Below are positions 25,793 to 36,247 of a DNA stretch of 64,000 nucleotides, in pieces (the first letter of the stretch is position 1; each line of letters begins with the position of its first letter). The position numbers and the translations under genes were made by a program. Source of the DNA: Sulfurimonas xiamenensis (GTDB lineage Bacteria; Campylobacterota; Campylobacteria; Campylobacterales; Sulfurimonadaceae); contig NZ_CP041166.1 in NCBI RefSeq assembly GCF_009258045.1, positions 1,550,001-1,614,000 of the forward strand. The letters run 5' to 3'. The notes under the pieces were generated by a model. That model was not told the DNA's origin. It worked only from the letters and a program-made list of their open reading frames with translations, and did no database searches.

Positions 25793-26306
25793 TGCCTAAC
25801 TCCTCTTCATCTATATAATTTTTGGATACAAACCTCAACCATCCGTTATCTGCAGGATAAAAAGTGCTGTGCGTTCTATGAAATATAGAACTAAGAGGCG
25901 CTTGAAGCATAAAGTTATATACATCCTTATTTGGCGTAACTCCATAAAGAATAAGCCCTTTTTCCATTATTTTTGCTTCTGATAGAGTTATTCTATCTGG
26001 AACCAAATCAAATAAATTATGGATACTCTCTTTTAAAACACTATTTTTTGTAGCTATTTTTTCTGCTAATAAATTCTGTTTTTCTACAGCTTCAATCTTT
26101 TTATCCATTTTTAAAATATATGCATGATATGCATCTTTTTCTTTTTTTATTTCAACCTTTTCTTTTTCATATCTATAATCATGAAAAAGTAAAAAAGCAT
26201 ATGTAGCAAAAAGCATAAAAAGAGTGACCCCGAAAAAAATAGAGATAATCTGTACATCTTTAGTAAAAATTGTTTTTTTTCTAGGTTTTATATAGCTATA
26301 TTTCAT
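25782..26306 (-). CDS. PilN/GspL-like membrane protein
   Basis: A 174-residue protein with a short cytoplasmic N-terminus (KPRKKTIFTKD), a membrane helix (about 20-42), a charged coiled coil (about 45-95) and a small C-terminal domain containing VPDRITLSEAKIMEKGLILYGVTPN. That block resembles the PilN segment where a Pro-containing loop precedes beta strands. PilN bridges cytoplasmic PilM and periplasmic PilO. It is the middle gene of a three-gene overlapping set. I do not recognise the sequence beyond this plan. Confidence 0.5.
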   Translation of the reverse strand: MKYSYIKPRKKTIFTKDVQIISIFFGVTLFMLFATYAFLLFHDYRYEKEKVEIKKEKDAYHAYILKMDKKIEAVEKQNLLAEKIATKNSVLKESIHNLFDLVPDRITLSEAKIMEKGLILYGVTPNKDVYNFMLQAPLSSIFHRTHSTFYPADNGWLRFVSKNYIDEEELGSEN

Positions 26307-27258
26307 TTATCTCTGCCTTTGCCATATCCAGCAGTGCTGCAGACAAATCAATTTTTGTTATAGTAGTATTTAAAAACATCTCATCTTCGAGATATCTTTT
26401 AAATTCATCACCAAGACCTACACTATCAGCTATGTATATAGTTTCAATAAATTGACTTTTATATTTTGGATCTTTATAAAAAGTATTAAGTGAATTCTGT
26501 ATCAATAAAAATCTTTGGTACTCTTCGCTGGATCTATTAACAATAGTGTCATTTTCCAACACTTTGGAAACTTCATTTATAAAATCAATCTCATCTAAAT
26601 CATCAGATATTGTAGAACTATTTTCTTTATTTATCTTTTGCATATTAATTTCATTTATACCCAGCAGACTGTTTAGTAATCTATCCTCATCTGATGAATT
26701 TATGAAATTTTCTTTTTGTGGCATCTTCAAATATTCTGCATAAAGAAGTTTTGAATTATTAAAAATACTAAAAGATATAAAATTCTCTTCAATTAAAACA
26801 AACATTGCCGATGAAGTGTCTATTTTATCTTTAAAAAAATTAGCTATGATTGCAAAAGATGAAAAAATAAAATCAACACCAATATTTTTATATCTTTGCT
26901 TAATAGCTTCTATCTCTTGCTTTGATGTATAAAATGCCCAATCTTTTGAGAAACATCTATATTCAATTAAATTAACATCATAATATTTATCTATTTCACT
27001 GCTTTTGCATGCAGGTACTGCACCCTGCAGAGAAGATTTATCTAAAACTGAGATATAACAAAACGGAGATTTTTTTGCATACTCTGTTATAAATTCATAC
27101 ATTTGGGCATTTATTGTTGTTGTATCAAAAGTTTTATGAGTATTGTGAAGAATATCTTTTTTAGAAAAAACCGCGATAGACACAACTGTTTGCGAATCTT
27201 TAACAATAATATTTATAATGATTTTTTTGTATAAACCTTCTAAAAATCTAGTTATCAT
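26296..27258 (-). CDS. PilM-like protein of a pilus/secretion platform (tentative)
   Basis: A 320-residue soluble protein without signal peptide or membrane helix. The fold suggested by alternating strands (IIINIIVKDSQTVVSIAVFSK, FVLIEENFISFSIFNNSKLLYAEYLKM) is that of an actin-like PilM/GspL cytoplasmic domain. The C-terminal part has the strand-helix pattern IETIYIADSVGLGDEFKRYLED. It starts in an ATGA overlap with the Xer gene and overlaps the PilN-like gene by 11 bases. The order M-N-O supports a type IV pilus or type II secretion-like platform. No secretin or ATPase gene is in the window. Confidence 0.45.
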   Translation of the reverse strand: MITRFLEGLYKKIIINIIVKDSQTVVSIAVFSKKDILHNTHKTFDTTTINAQMYEFITEYAKKSPFCYISVLDKSSLQGAVPACKSSEIDKYYDVNLIEYRCFSKDWAFYTSKQEIEAIKQRYKNIGVDFIFSSFAIIANFFKDKIDTSSAMFVLIEENFISFSIFNNSKLLYAEYLKMPQKENFINSSDEDRLLNSLLGINEINMQKINKENSSTISDDLDEIDFINEVSKVLENDTIVNRSSEEYQRFLLIQNSLNTFYKDPKYKSQFIETIYIADSVGLGDEFKRYLEDEMFLNTTITKIDLSAALLDMAKAEINEI

Positions 27259-28094
27259 AACTTCTCTGTTTTACAAAGAGGATGAGCAGTTTTGTAATTT
27301 TGTTGTTTCAATGCACTCCCCAATTTTGTATAAATTTGTGTAGTAGCCATAGAAGAGTGCCCCAACAACTCACTTACATCAGCAATCGGTGCCATACCGT
27401 TTAACAATTCAGATGCATAAGAGTGACGGAGTTGATGAGGATTGACTTTCAATCCAACTCTTTTAAAAACTTTTATAACAGTATATCTTAGGGTGTTTTC
27501 GCTTAATTTTTCACCATTTTTTTCAAAAACAAATTTTTTTTGCCGTGATCTGCTTAGGTACTCATCCAATAATTTTTTTGTACTTGCCAAAAGTGGAATA
27601 TCTCTCTGTTTATTACCTTTTCCTATAACTCTTACCCACTCCTCTGAGATATTGTTTATCTCCAGTGAAGCTAGTTCCGATATTCTAAGACCAAGAGTAT
27701 AAAGAAGAGTCACAACAAGCTTCTCTTTCGTTTCGCTATACAATAAAGCTTCCATTATATGCTCATGAGAAATTGGTTTTGGCAATGTTTTGGCAACCTT
27801 AACACTATCATCCGCCTTTAAAATAACTGTCGTATTACGGCTATTGAGATACTCCACAAAAGAGCGTATTGCACTGAGTTTTTTACTAATTGTTTTTGGA
27901 TTAAGCGAAGATATCTTTATGCGGTAAGGCATAAGATTAAAAAGCAGATGTTTTTTTTCTTGAATAATCTCTATATACAAAAAAGCTTCTCTTAAAGTTT
28001 CATCATAGCTCTTAATCGTTAAATCAGAGTAACCTCTTACATCTTCAAGATAAGCCAAAAATTCTCTACTTTTAAATTTTATTAACTTTTCCAA
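27255..28094 (-). CDS. Xer-type tyrosine recombinase
   Basis: A 279-residue site-specific recombinase. The N-terminal SAM-like DNA-binding domain (about 1-90) is followed by the catalytic domain with R137 (LGLRISELAS), a lysine in the beta-hairpin near 159-162, H220 and R223 (HQLRHSYAS), H246 (LGHSSMATT) and nucleophile Y255 (IYTKL). All catalytic residues are present. The size fits XerC/XerD; Helicobacter/Campylobacter XerH is longer. It lies in a housekeeping operon (miaB, acyltransferase), with no attachment site or phage gene nearby. That argues for chromosome dimer resolution rather than an integrase. I see no dif-like site in the window. Confidence 0.85.
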   Translation of the reverse strand: MEKLIKFKSREFLAYLEDVRGYSDLTIKSYDETLREAFLYIEIIQEKKHLLFNLMPYRIKISSLNPKTISKKLSAIRSFVEYLNSRNTTVILKADDSVKVAKTLPKPISHEHIMEALLYSETKEKLVVTLLYTLGLRISELASLEINNISEEWVRVIGKGNKQRDIPLLASTKKLLDEYLSRSRQKKFVFEKNGEKLSENTLRYTVIKVFKRVGLKVNPHQLRHSYASELLNGMAPIADVSELLGHSSMATTQIYTKLGSALKQQNYKTAHPLCKTEKL

Positions 28095-28099
28095 AAGAC

Positions 28100-28726
28100 T
28101 TAACTTTCATGTTTTAGCAAATTCTCTTTGATTAAATTTCTCGCATCTTCTATTTCTAAAGAACTGATATTAATGGGAGATGTCGAGTAGTAATTCAAAG
28201 TACCGAATGGTTTTGGGATAATGAATCTATCCCAACTTTTAAGCTGCCAAAATTTTGTAGGTTTCATTTCAACCAAAACTATCTCGGCATCTGTTTTTTT
28301 AGCCATTGCTATTATACCATCTGCAACTTCATGCCGCGGACCTTTTGGTCCATCTGGTGTAATCCCTATATCATACCCATCTTTTAAAGCCTTAATTCCT
28401 TGCATTAAAACTCTTGTGGCATTTCTGTTTGTTGATCCCGAAATTGTTTCTAGTCCAAAATATTTTATGGTTTTAGAGATTAACATTCCATCAAAATGAC
28501 TTGAAATTAAAACTTTTGCATGTGGAATTTTTCTATATTTTAAGTAGAGATAAGGAAGCATTAAAAGTTCACCGTGCCAACATGCAAATATAATGGGTTT
28601 ATTGCCTACACTATCTGGAGAGTGAAATTTCTTTTTGTTTGTTGCATATAGCAGTCTAATAAAAATTGATGCTATAAAAGGCACGATCATTAGTGCTGCT
28701 GCACGAAAAAACTTTTTAGCCAACAA
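28100..28726 (-). CDS. Lysophospholipid acyltransferase family protein (DUF374)
   Basis: A 208-residue protein with an N-terminal membrane segment (about 8-28). Residues of the DUF374 branch of LPLAT enzymes follow: [16 protein letters not shown] (the H near 50), [29 protein letters not shown], and [18 protein letters not shown] (near 120). The HxxxxD-like catalytic motif reads HFDGML here. Members are thought to acylate lipid A precursors or lysophospholipids at the inner membrane. It overlaps miaB by 11 bases and precedes the Xer gene by 5 bases, so it belongs to the same transcript. Confidence 0.85.
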   Translation of the reverse strand: MLAKKFFRAAALMIVPFIASIFIRLLYATNKKKFHSPDSVGNKPIIFACWHGELLMLPYLYLKYRKIPHAKVLISSHFDGMLISKTIKYFGLETISGSTNRNATRVLMQGIKALKDGYDIGITPDGPKGPRHEVADGIIAMAKKTDAEIVLVEMKPTKFWQLKSWDRFIIPKPFGTLNYYSTSPINISSLEIEDARNLIKENLLKHES

Positions 28727-30017
28727 CTTCTCCGGTTAAAATAGTTCTTCCGATCTCCGTAATTTTAACATCTTTAAACTCGCCTAAAAGTTCATCTGAA
28801 CCTTTAACTTTTATAACTATATTGTTATCACTTCTTCCGCTTACGAAATAATCTTGATTTAAATCTTCAAAATATACACTGTAAATTTTACCTAAATGTA
28901 TTTTATTTTTTTCATCTAAAATTTCTGTATGAAGATTTTGAAGGGTAGTAAGTCTGTTGGATGCAACATCATCATCAACAACATTTGTAAAATGTTCAGC
29001 TTCTGTTTGTGGTCTAGGAGAGTACTTAAATGAAAATATTTGATCAAATTTTACTCTTCTCATAACATCTAAAGTATCTTCAAAATCTTCATCACTTTCA
29101 CCTGGAAATGCAACAATAATATCCGTAGATATACTTGCTTCGGGACACATTTTTCTAAGTTTTTCAACTCTATTTAAAAACCACTCTTTTGTGTAACCGC
29201 GCTTCATATCTTTTAAAACTTTTGTTGAGCCGCTTTGAAGCGGCATATGCATAGATTTACAGATTTTAGGATTTTTTGCAAACTCTTCAATAAATTCATC
29301 ATCCATATGAAATGGGTGAGGTGAAGTAAAACGAATTCTCTTTAAATCTTCTATTTTGCTAAGACGGCGAAGCAGTTCTGTAAAATTTACTTTTTCATGT
29401 TCACCTGAAAAACGGCGTCCATAATTATTTACATTCTGCCCTAAAAGAAAAATCTCTTTTGCTCCATTATCCACCGCTCTTTTGGCTTCACGCAGAATAA
29501 GATTCGTTGGAATAGATATCTCATCTCCACGAGTTTTAGGAACGATACAGTAAGTACAAGATTTATCACAACCAATAGATATATTTACATATGCTTTATA
29601 TGGAGATGTTCTAAAATCATCAAAGGCAAATTCGCTCTCATCGTAGTTTATATCTACTTCTACTGCTTTGTCTTTGTGCAGTACCTCTGTAATTTTAGAT
29701 ACATTTCTAGCGCCTAAAACAAAATTGACATAAGGAGCTCTTTTAATTATCTCCTCACCAAGATGAGAAGCGGTACAACCGCAAACTCCTATCTTAGCTC
29801 CATCTTTTTTCTTTTTGTTAAAAACACCGAGTTCTGAAAATAGTTTAGCTACAGGCTTTTCCCTCACTGAACATGTATTTATTAAAATAAGGTCGGCACT
29901 CTTTAAATCATCAGTAGTCTCATACTCCTCTTTTTCTCTAAGTGCAGCAATTATATGCTCACTGTCACGAGAATTCATAGCACAGCCTAATGTTTCAATA
30001 AATAATTTTTTTGCCAT
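28716..30017 (-). CDS. miaB: tRNA-2-methylthio-N6-dimethylallyladenosine synthase
   Basis: MiaB is a radical-SAM methylthiotransferase that finishes ms2i6A37 in tRNAs reading codons beginning with U. The 433 residues show the MTTase cysteines in LGCAMN (C12), NTCSV (near 48) and CGCTAS (near 80). The radical-SAM motif is [11 protein letters not shown] (near 150) and a C-terminal TRAM domain follows. The GCAMNxxDSE opening separates it from RimO. It lies 9 bases after the HP0268-like gene and overlaps the acyltransferase gene by 11 bases. Confidence 0.97.
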   Translation of the reverse strand: MAKKLFIETLGCAMNSRDSEHIIAALREKEEYETTDDLKSADLILINTCSVREKPVAKLFSELGVFNKKKKDGAKIGVCGCTASHLGEEIIKRAPYVNFVLGARNVSKITEVLHKDKAVEVDINYDESEFAFDDFRTSPYKAYVNISIGCDKSCTYCIVPKTRGDEISIPTNLILREAKRAVDNGAKEIFLLGQNVNNYGRRFSGEHEKVNFTELLRRLSKIEDLKRIRFTSPHPFHMDDEFIEEFAKNPKICKSMHMPLQSGSTKVLKDMKRGYTKEWFLNRVEKLRKMCPEASISTDIIVAFPGESDEDFEDTLDVMRRVKFDQIFSFKYSPRPQTEAEHFTNVVDDDVASNRLTTLQNLHTEILDEKNKIHLGKIYSVYFEDLNQDYFVSGRSDNNIVIKVKGSDELLGEFKDVKITEIGRTILTGEVVG

Positions 30018-30026
30018 TATTTAATC

Positions 30027-30272
30027 TTAGTTTATGATGTGAACTTGATACATATACTCATTGTCTGAGAGTCCGTACTTCACTTCATTCATATAAAAAC
30101 TTTTGCCTTTTCCTTCAAAATAGTCTTGAAGTTCAAGCAAATCTTTATGTGAATTTTCTCTATCGAAATAAAAAATCACGCTCTCTTCTTTTTCAACAGC
30201 AGCTTCGATTTTTTCAAGTTCGGCTTTTTTTGGTTTTGTATTTATATCTGTTCTTGCAAATTTTAAATCCAT
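30027..30272 (-). CDS. HP0268-family small nuclease
   Basis: I place the start at the ATG ending at 30272, preceded by GAGGAAGAG; an upstream in-frame ATG would add 13 residues with no ribosome binding site. The 81-residue product matches the H. pylori HP0268 plan closely: a strand at the start (MDLKFARTD), the SVIFYFDRENSHKDLL block and the YMYQVHII end. HP0268 was described as a nicking DNase and purine-specific RNase. The family is essentially confined to Campylobacterota, so it helps place the organism. It is the first gene of a seven-gene minus-strand operon. Confidence 0.85.
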   Translation of the reverse strand: MDLKFARTDINTKPKKAELEKIEAAVEKEESVIFYFDRENSHKDLLELQDYFEGKGKSFYMNEVKYGLSDNEYMYQVHIIN

Positions 30273-30364
30273 AATCTCTTCCTCTTTTTTACATCTTATA
30301 TTTTTTTGCATTATATTAAAACTCTACTAAAAATCGTATTAAAGATGTTTTTATACATTTTTGG

Positions 30365-30370
30365 TATAAT
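30365..30370 (+). promoter_or_regulatory. -10 box of nusA
   Basis: TATAAT preceded by GG lies 79 bases upstream of the nusA start codon. No clear -35, as usual in this group. Confidence 0.55.
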
Positions 30371-30448
30371 GTCGTAACTTCATAAGAAATCCCTAAAATA
30401 CTTTTAACACTGTTTTTTTATGAGACAACCTTGTACCAGGATATAATA

Positions 30449-31582
30449 ATGGAAAAAATACTAAATATAGTTGAAGCAATTGCGCATGAAAAAGGCCTTA
30501 AACCTGAAAAAGTAAAAGAAGCTCTAAAAACAGCATTTGTAAAAACTGCTCAAAAAATAATTAATCCAAAATTTGCTTTTGAAGCAGTTATAAATAATCA
30601 AACAAAAACTATCGATGTTATTCAAACAATTACAGTTGTAGCTGATGATGATGAAAGACTCAAAGATGAAGATATTGCTCCGGCGTATATATCTATAGCA
30701 GAGGCAAGAGAGTATGATGATCAAGTAGATATAGACGATCAGCTTCAGATTCCTCACAACCTAGAAGAGTATGGCAGAACAGCTGCTTCAACGCTTCATC
30801 GAGAAATAGAATACCATATTCAAAGACTGGTAGAGGATGAAATTTTTAACAAATACAAAGCTAAAATCGGAACACTGGTTACAGGTAGAGTAACAAGAGT
30901 TGACAACAATAATGCAACCTATATAGATGTTGATGAAGTTCGCGCTGTACTTCCTATGAAAAGCCGTATTAAAGGTGAAGTTTTTAAAGTTGGAGATCAT
31001 TTAAAAGCTGTAGTGCGCCGCGTAAATATGGATAAAGAAAATGGTATTCAAATCGAACTCTCACGCACTTCTCCAAAATTTTTAGAAGAACTTTTAGCAC
31101 TTGAAGTTCCAGAAATTTCAGATGGAACTGTAATTGTAGAAAAATGTGCTCGAATTCCGGGCGAAAGAGCAAAAGTAGCACTAATAAGCACACACCCACA
31201 AGTTGATGCCGTCGGTGCTACTGTTGGTGTAAAAGGTGTTCGTATTAATGCAGTAAGTCAAGAGCTTATTGGAGAAAATATAGACTGTATCGAATATACA
31301 TCTATTCCTGAGCTTTTTTTATCAAGAATTATGAGTCCCGCTATTATATCTAGCGTTGAAATTATTAAAAATGAAAACGCAGAAGCCGAAAAAGCGATTG
31401 TTACTCTTTCATCTGATCAAAAATCAAAAGCTATCGGTAAAAACGGTATAAATATTCGTTTAGCCTCAATGTTAAGCGGACTAAATATTGAACTGGTTGA
31501 AATTGACGGCAGCACGGCTGAAAAAAGTGAAACAAAAGAGGAAAAAGAAGGTGTTGACGCTCTAGAGGCTCTTTTTAATTAA
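30449..31582 (+). CDS. nusA: Transcription termination/antitermination factor NusA
   Basis: NusA binds RNA polymerase and modulates pausing, termination and antitermination. I chose the ATG at 30449, with AGGAT about 8 bases upstream, instead of the in-frame TTG at 30431. The 377 residues contain the N-terminal RNAP-binding domain (1-130), an S1 domain (about 132-200, GTLVTGRVTRVDNNNATYIDV) and two KH domains (about 200-350), including VGVKGVRINAVSQEL and KAIGKNGINIRLASML. The C-terminal acidic repeats of E. coli NusA are absent, as in other Campylobacterota. It is transcribed alone here. Confidence 0.97.
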   Translation: MEKILNIVEAIAHEKGLKPEKVKEALKTAFVKTAQKIINPKFAFEAVINNQTKTIDVIQTITVVADDDERLKDEDIAPAYISIAEAREYDDQVDIDDQLQIPHNLEEYGRTAASTLHREIEYHIQRLVEDEIFNKYKAKIGTLVTGRVTRVDNNNATYIDVDEVRAVLPMKSRIKGEVFKVGDHLKAVVRRVNMDKENGIQIELSRTSPKFLEELLALEVPEISDGTVIVEKCARIPGERAKVALISTHPQVDAVGATVGVKGVRINAVSQELIGENIDCIEYTSIPELFLSRIMSPAIISSVEIIKNENAEAEKAIVTLSSDQKSKAIGKNGINIRLASMLSGLNIELVEIDGSTAEKSETKEEKEGVDALEALFN

Positions 31583-31676
31583 TTAGTCCGTAAAAGGAAC
31601 AAAGTCCCTTTTACTTCGCTAAAGCCGCTGAGGCTACTAAAGCTTTAGCTTTAAAAAGCTAAGAAAAATTAGTCCG
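31581..31676. repeat. Direct 10-base repeats bracketing a short palindrome-rich segment
   Basis: AATTAGTCCG occurs at 31581-31590, directly after the nusA stop, and again at 31667-31676. Between them are the terminator-like hairpin at 31590-31614 and a run of AAAGCTTTAGCTTT-type short palindromes. No coding capacity. Confidence 0.6.
31590..31614. terminator. Terminator after nusA
   Basis: GTAAAAGG and CCTTTTAC pair over 8 bases around a 9-base loop, between converging genes. The stem is T-rich at its 3' side but no long T-run follows. Confidence 0.5.
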
Positions 31677-31687
31677 ATTACTCAAAT

Positions 31688-32647
31688 TCACTCTCTTCTC
31701 ATATATGGATTTAATCTTAAGAGAATTAAATCCGCTGTCATATTTCCAAGCAGTGTTAAAAATGCTGTTATCATCAAAATACCCATAATTACCGGATAAT
31801 CCCGACTTAAAGCACTCATAAAAAAGAGCTGCCCCATTCCTTCTATTGCAAAAATAGATTCTAAAATCACACTGCCGCCGATTAAACCTGGTAAAGAGAG
31901 GCCTAAAAGCGTAATAATCGGAGGAAATAAATTTGGCAATATATAATAACGAAACAACTCTCTTCTCTTTAAACCACGAGAGAGTGCAAAATAGTAGTAA
32001 TCACTCTTTAGAATTTCAAGTGTTAAAGAACGAATATAAATTATCATGCTTCCAAGACCAACAAAGATCATCACTCCGATTGGCAAAACTAAGTGCCATG
32101 CCATATCAATATAGTATAAAAAACCATTTTTAGGCTCTACCGAATGAAGTCCTGCTATTGGAAATAGATTTAAGGTTAAAGAGAAAAAAATTATAAAAAG
32201 CAAAGCAAGATAAAAAGATGGCATAGAGAAAGAGACTAAAGAGATTTGACGAATAATATAATCAGTTTTTTTTCGATAGTTAAGTGCAGATTTTATCCCT
32301 AAATATAGTGATATAACAAAAACTGCAATAAGTGAAATTAAATTCATAGTTAAAGTTATAGGCAGCCGTTTTAGTATCTCTGAGCTAACATCCTGACCTG
32401 TTACAAAAGAGATGCCAAAGTTAAGGCTAAAAATATTAATCACCCAGTCAATATATTGCTCAAAAAGCGGCTTATCAAGTCCATAAACCGCTTTTAAAGC
32501 AGCCATTGCCTCTTCTGTCATATTTGGATTTAACTCTCCTGCTGCAAAAAAACTATTCGGTGCTGCATGAATTGCCAAAAATGAAATTATTGAGATTAAA
32601 AAAAGCATAAAAAATATGTAGGAAATTTTTTTAAATAATTTTATCAT
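31688..32647 (-). CDS. DppB/OppB-type ABC transporter permease, without partners
   Basis: A 319-residue permease with six membrane helices, of the peptide/nickel class. The first helix is followed by the typical periplasmic region ELNPNMTEEAMAALKAVYGLDKPLFEQYIDW and then GISFVTGQDVSSEILKRLPITLTMNL. The cytoplasmic EAA-like loop reads YYYFALSRGLKRRELFRYYILPN, and SGSVILESIFAIEGMG is in the last part (with GGSVILESIF as written in the protein). A working importer needs a second permease, ATPases and a binding protein, and none is adjacent. The partners may be elsewhere, as occurs for the yejB-like genes. Confidence 0.88.
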   Translation of the reverse strand: MIKLFKKISYIFFMLFLISIISFLAIHAAPNSFFAAGELNPNMTEEAMAALKAVYGLDKPLFEQYIDWVINIFSLNFGISFVTGQDVSSEILKRLPITLTMNLISLIAVFVISLYLGIKSALNYRKKTDYIIRQISLVSFSMPSFYLALLFIIFFSLTLNLFPIAGLHSVEPKNGFLYYIDMAWHLVLPIGVMIFVGLGSMIIYIRSLTLEILKSDYYYFALSRGLKRRELFRYYILPNLFPPIITLLGLSLPGLIGGSVILESIFAIEGMGQLFFMSALSRDYPVIMGILMITAFLTLLGNMTADLILLRLNPYMRRE

Positions 32648-32679
32648 AGAAAAATTATATCAAAAACTTTATTGAACTT

Positions 32680-32710
32680 CTCACTTTCCCAAAACGAAAT
32701 GGAAAATGAG
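32680..32710 (-). terminator. Terminator after the TorF-like porin gene
   Basis: CTCACTTTCC and GGAAAATGAG pair with one mismatch around an 11-base loop, just downstream of the porin gene stop on the minus strand. Confidence 0.45.
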
Positions 32711-32731
32711 AATATTAAATGATAAATATGG

Positions 32732-33394
32732 TTAAAAACTAGCGCTTATAACAGCAACTACATTATCTTCATCAGAACTATCTGCATCAGCTTCAATTCC
32801 GGTATAAACAAGACCTATTTCAAACTTATCCATCGCCTTAGTTATTCCAAATGAGTAATAATTTCCAACATTATCATAATCCCCATAGAGAGCACTAAAA
32901 GTAATGCTCATCGGAAGAGGAACTGATACATCAGCTTCCCATGCATCAGTAGGATCAAAATCATTTGTTTCAATTCCTCGATAATATTTTGCACCAATCT
33001 CAAAAGTTTCAAAATTTTTACTTAAGCCAAAATAGATTTCCGCAAAATTAAGCTCTTTGGATTCATTTGGATATATATAGCTAATTGCTCCTATATCGTA
33101 ATCTAATCCATAAAATTTGTCAGCATAACCTGCATATATGTCCAGCTCCATTGATGCTTCGCTGCTGTTCCCATACTCAACATTGGAACCCCATACTCCG
33201 GCATAAAAATTTTTATAACCTAAATCTATACCGCCTTGAATTGCAGGAGAGTCATCACTTTGCGTCATTCCTCTCCATATATAGTTACTTGCGATTGCCA
33301 TATTAGCATTCACATCTATATCTGAATTTTTCTCTGCACCAAGTACTATGCTAATAAGCAAAGATGTTACTAAACTAACTTTAATCAATTTCAT
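32732..33394 (-). CDS. TorF-family putative outer-membrane porin
   Basis: A 220-residue outer-membrane protein with a signal peptide (1-19, ending SIVLGA). The start of the mature part reads NANMAIASNYIWRGMTQSDDSPAIQGGIDLGY, the hallmark of the Gcw_chp/TorF family. Alternating amphipathic strands fill the rest and the protein ends with an aromatic residue (ASF), as expected for barrel insertion. The function is unclear; relatives are found near TMAO reductase or amino-acid transport genes. It is monocistronic between fabI and the permease. Confidence 0.82.
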   Translation of the reverse strand: MKLIKVSLVTSLLISIVLGAEKNSDIDVNANMAIASNYIWRGMTQSDDSPAIQGGIDLGYKNFYAGVWGSNVEYGNSSEASMELDIYAGYADKFYGLDYDIGAISYIYPNESKELNFAEIYFGLSKNFETFEIGAKYYRGIETNDFDPTDAWEADVSVPLPMSITFSALYGDYDNVGNYYSFGITKAMDKFEIGLVYTGIEADADSSDEDNVVAVISASF

Positions 33395-33481
33395 TTTTGT
33401 ATCCTAGTTTTAAAGTTAGAGAAATTTTAACACATTCATACACTAACTTATACAATTAATTGATTAATTATTAATCACTTT

Positions 33482-35036
<1,555 letters not shown>

Positions 35037-35039
35037 ATA

Positions 35040-36239
35040 TTAATCCTCTTGAGTAAATAAAGATTTTACACCCGGTAAAACTTTGCCTTCTAACAACTCC
35101 AATGATGCGCCGCCGCCTGTAGATATAAAAGTCATCTCATCATCTACGCCGATTCTTTGAACCAAATCAGCCGTATCGCCGCCGCCTACAACAGTTGTTG
35201 CATAACTGTCTGCTACAAAATGAGCTATCTCATTTGAGCCTCTTGAAAATTTATCCATCTCATAAACGCCCATTGGTCCATTCCATAAAACAGTTTGGAC
35301 ATCACCTAGAACCTCTTTGTAAAGCTTTACGGTTGCAGGTCCAATATCAAGCCCCATCCAACCTTTTGGAATCTCCTGAGATGATGTTATCTTGATGATC
35401 GAGTCCTCAGCAAATTTTTCTGCTGCAACAACATCAACAGGAATATAAAATTTAACACCGAGTTTTTTCGCCTCTTCCATGATGTGTCCAGCATCTTCAA
35501 GCAGATCATCCTCAACAAGCGAAGCCCCTATATCATATCCCAGTTTTTTTAAAAATGTAAAAGCCATACCGCCGCCGATAAGCATCTTGTCTACTCTTGG
35601 CAGAAGATTTACTAATGCTTCAAGTTTACCTGAAACCTTTGAACCTCCTACAATAGCAGCAAAAGGACGAACAGGATTTTGAATAAGCTTGCCAAAGAAC
35701 TCTATCTCTTTTTGAAGTAAAAATCCTGCTGCTTTATGTTTAGAATCAAAAAAGTGTGTAATTCCCTCGACTGAAGCATGCGCACGATGACTTACTCCAA
35801 AAGCATCATTAACATAAAAATCTGCCATTGAAGCCAATTTTTTAGAAAATTCTATATCATTTTTTGTTTCACCCGCTTCATAACGAAGGTTCTCTAAAAG
35901 CAAAACTTCTCCCGATTGCAGCTTAGATGCCTTTGAAAGCGCATCTTCACCAACCACATCTTTTGCTAAAAGAACTTCTCTCTTTAAAAGATGATGCACT
36001 CTTCTAGCAACAGGAACAAGCGAATATTTTGCAACTACCTGACCATCAGGACGCCCAAGATGAGAGCCGAGCACAACTGCACACTTTTGGTCAAGACAGT
36101 AGTTTATAGTAGCAAGAGCAGAACGGATGCGGCGGTCGTCTGATATATTTCCAAACTCATCCATCGGTACATTAAAATCACATCTGATAAAAACTTTTTT
36201 TCCGGCTAAATCTAAATTTTTAATATTTAAAAGTTCCAA
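35040..36239 (-). CDS. pgk: Phosphoglycerate kinase
   Basis: Pgk transfers phosphate between 1,3-bisphosphoglycerate and ADP. The 399 residues show the signature [11 protein letters not shown] (near 18-28), the hinge region, [12 protein letters not shown], and the nucleotide-binding [16 protein letters not shown] at the end. The start codon is TTG (36239), with AGGAT 7 bases upstream; no ATG fits. The gene starts 8 bases after the gapA stop and ends 3 bases before tpiA. Confidence 0.97.
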   Translation of the reverse strand: MELLNIKNLDLAGKKVFIRCDFNVPMDEFGNISDDRRIRSALATINYCLDQKCAVVLGSHLGRPDGQVVAKYSLVPVARRVHHLLKREVLLAKDVVGEDALSKASKLQSGEVLLLENLRYEAGETKNDIEFSKKLASMADFYVNDAFGVSHRAHASVEGITHFFDSKHKAAGFLLQKEIEFFGKLIQNPVRPFAAIVGGSKVSGKLEALVNLLPRVDKMLIGGGMAFTFLKKLGYDIGASLVEDDLLEDAGHIMEEAKKLGVKFYIPVDVVAAEKFAEDSIIKITSSQEIPKGWMGLDIGPATVKLYKEVLGDVQTVLWNGPMGVYEMDKFSRGSNEIAHFVADSYATTVVGGGDTADLVQRIGVDDEMTFISTGGGASLELLEGKVLPGVKSLFTQED

Positions 36240-36247
36240 ATTCTATC

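Noticed and set aside
27255-28094. Tyrosine recombinase considered as a phage or island integrase
   Set aside because: It lies within a tight housekeeping operon, and no attachment site, tRNA junction or phage gene is near.
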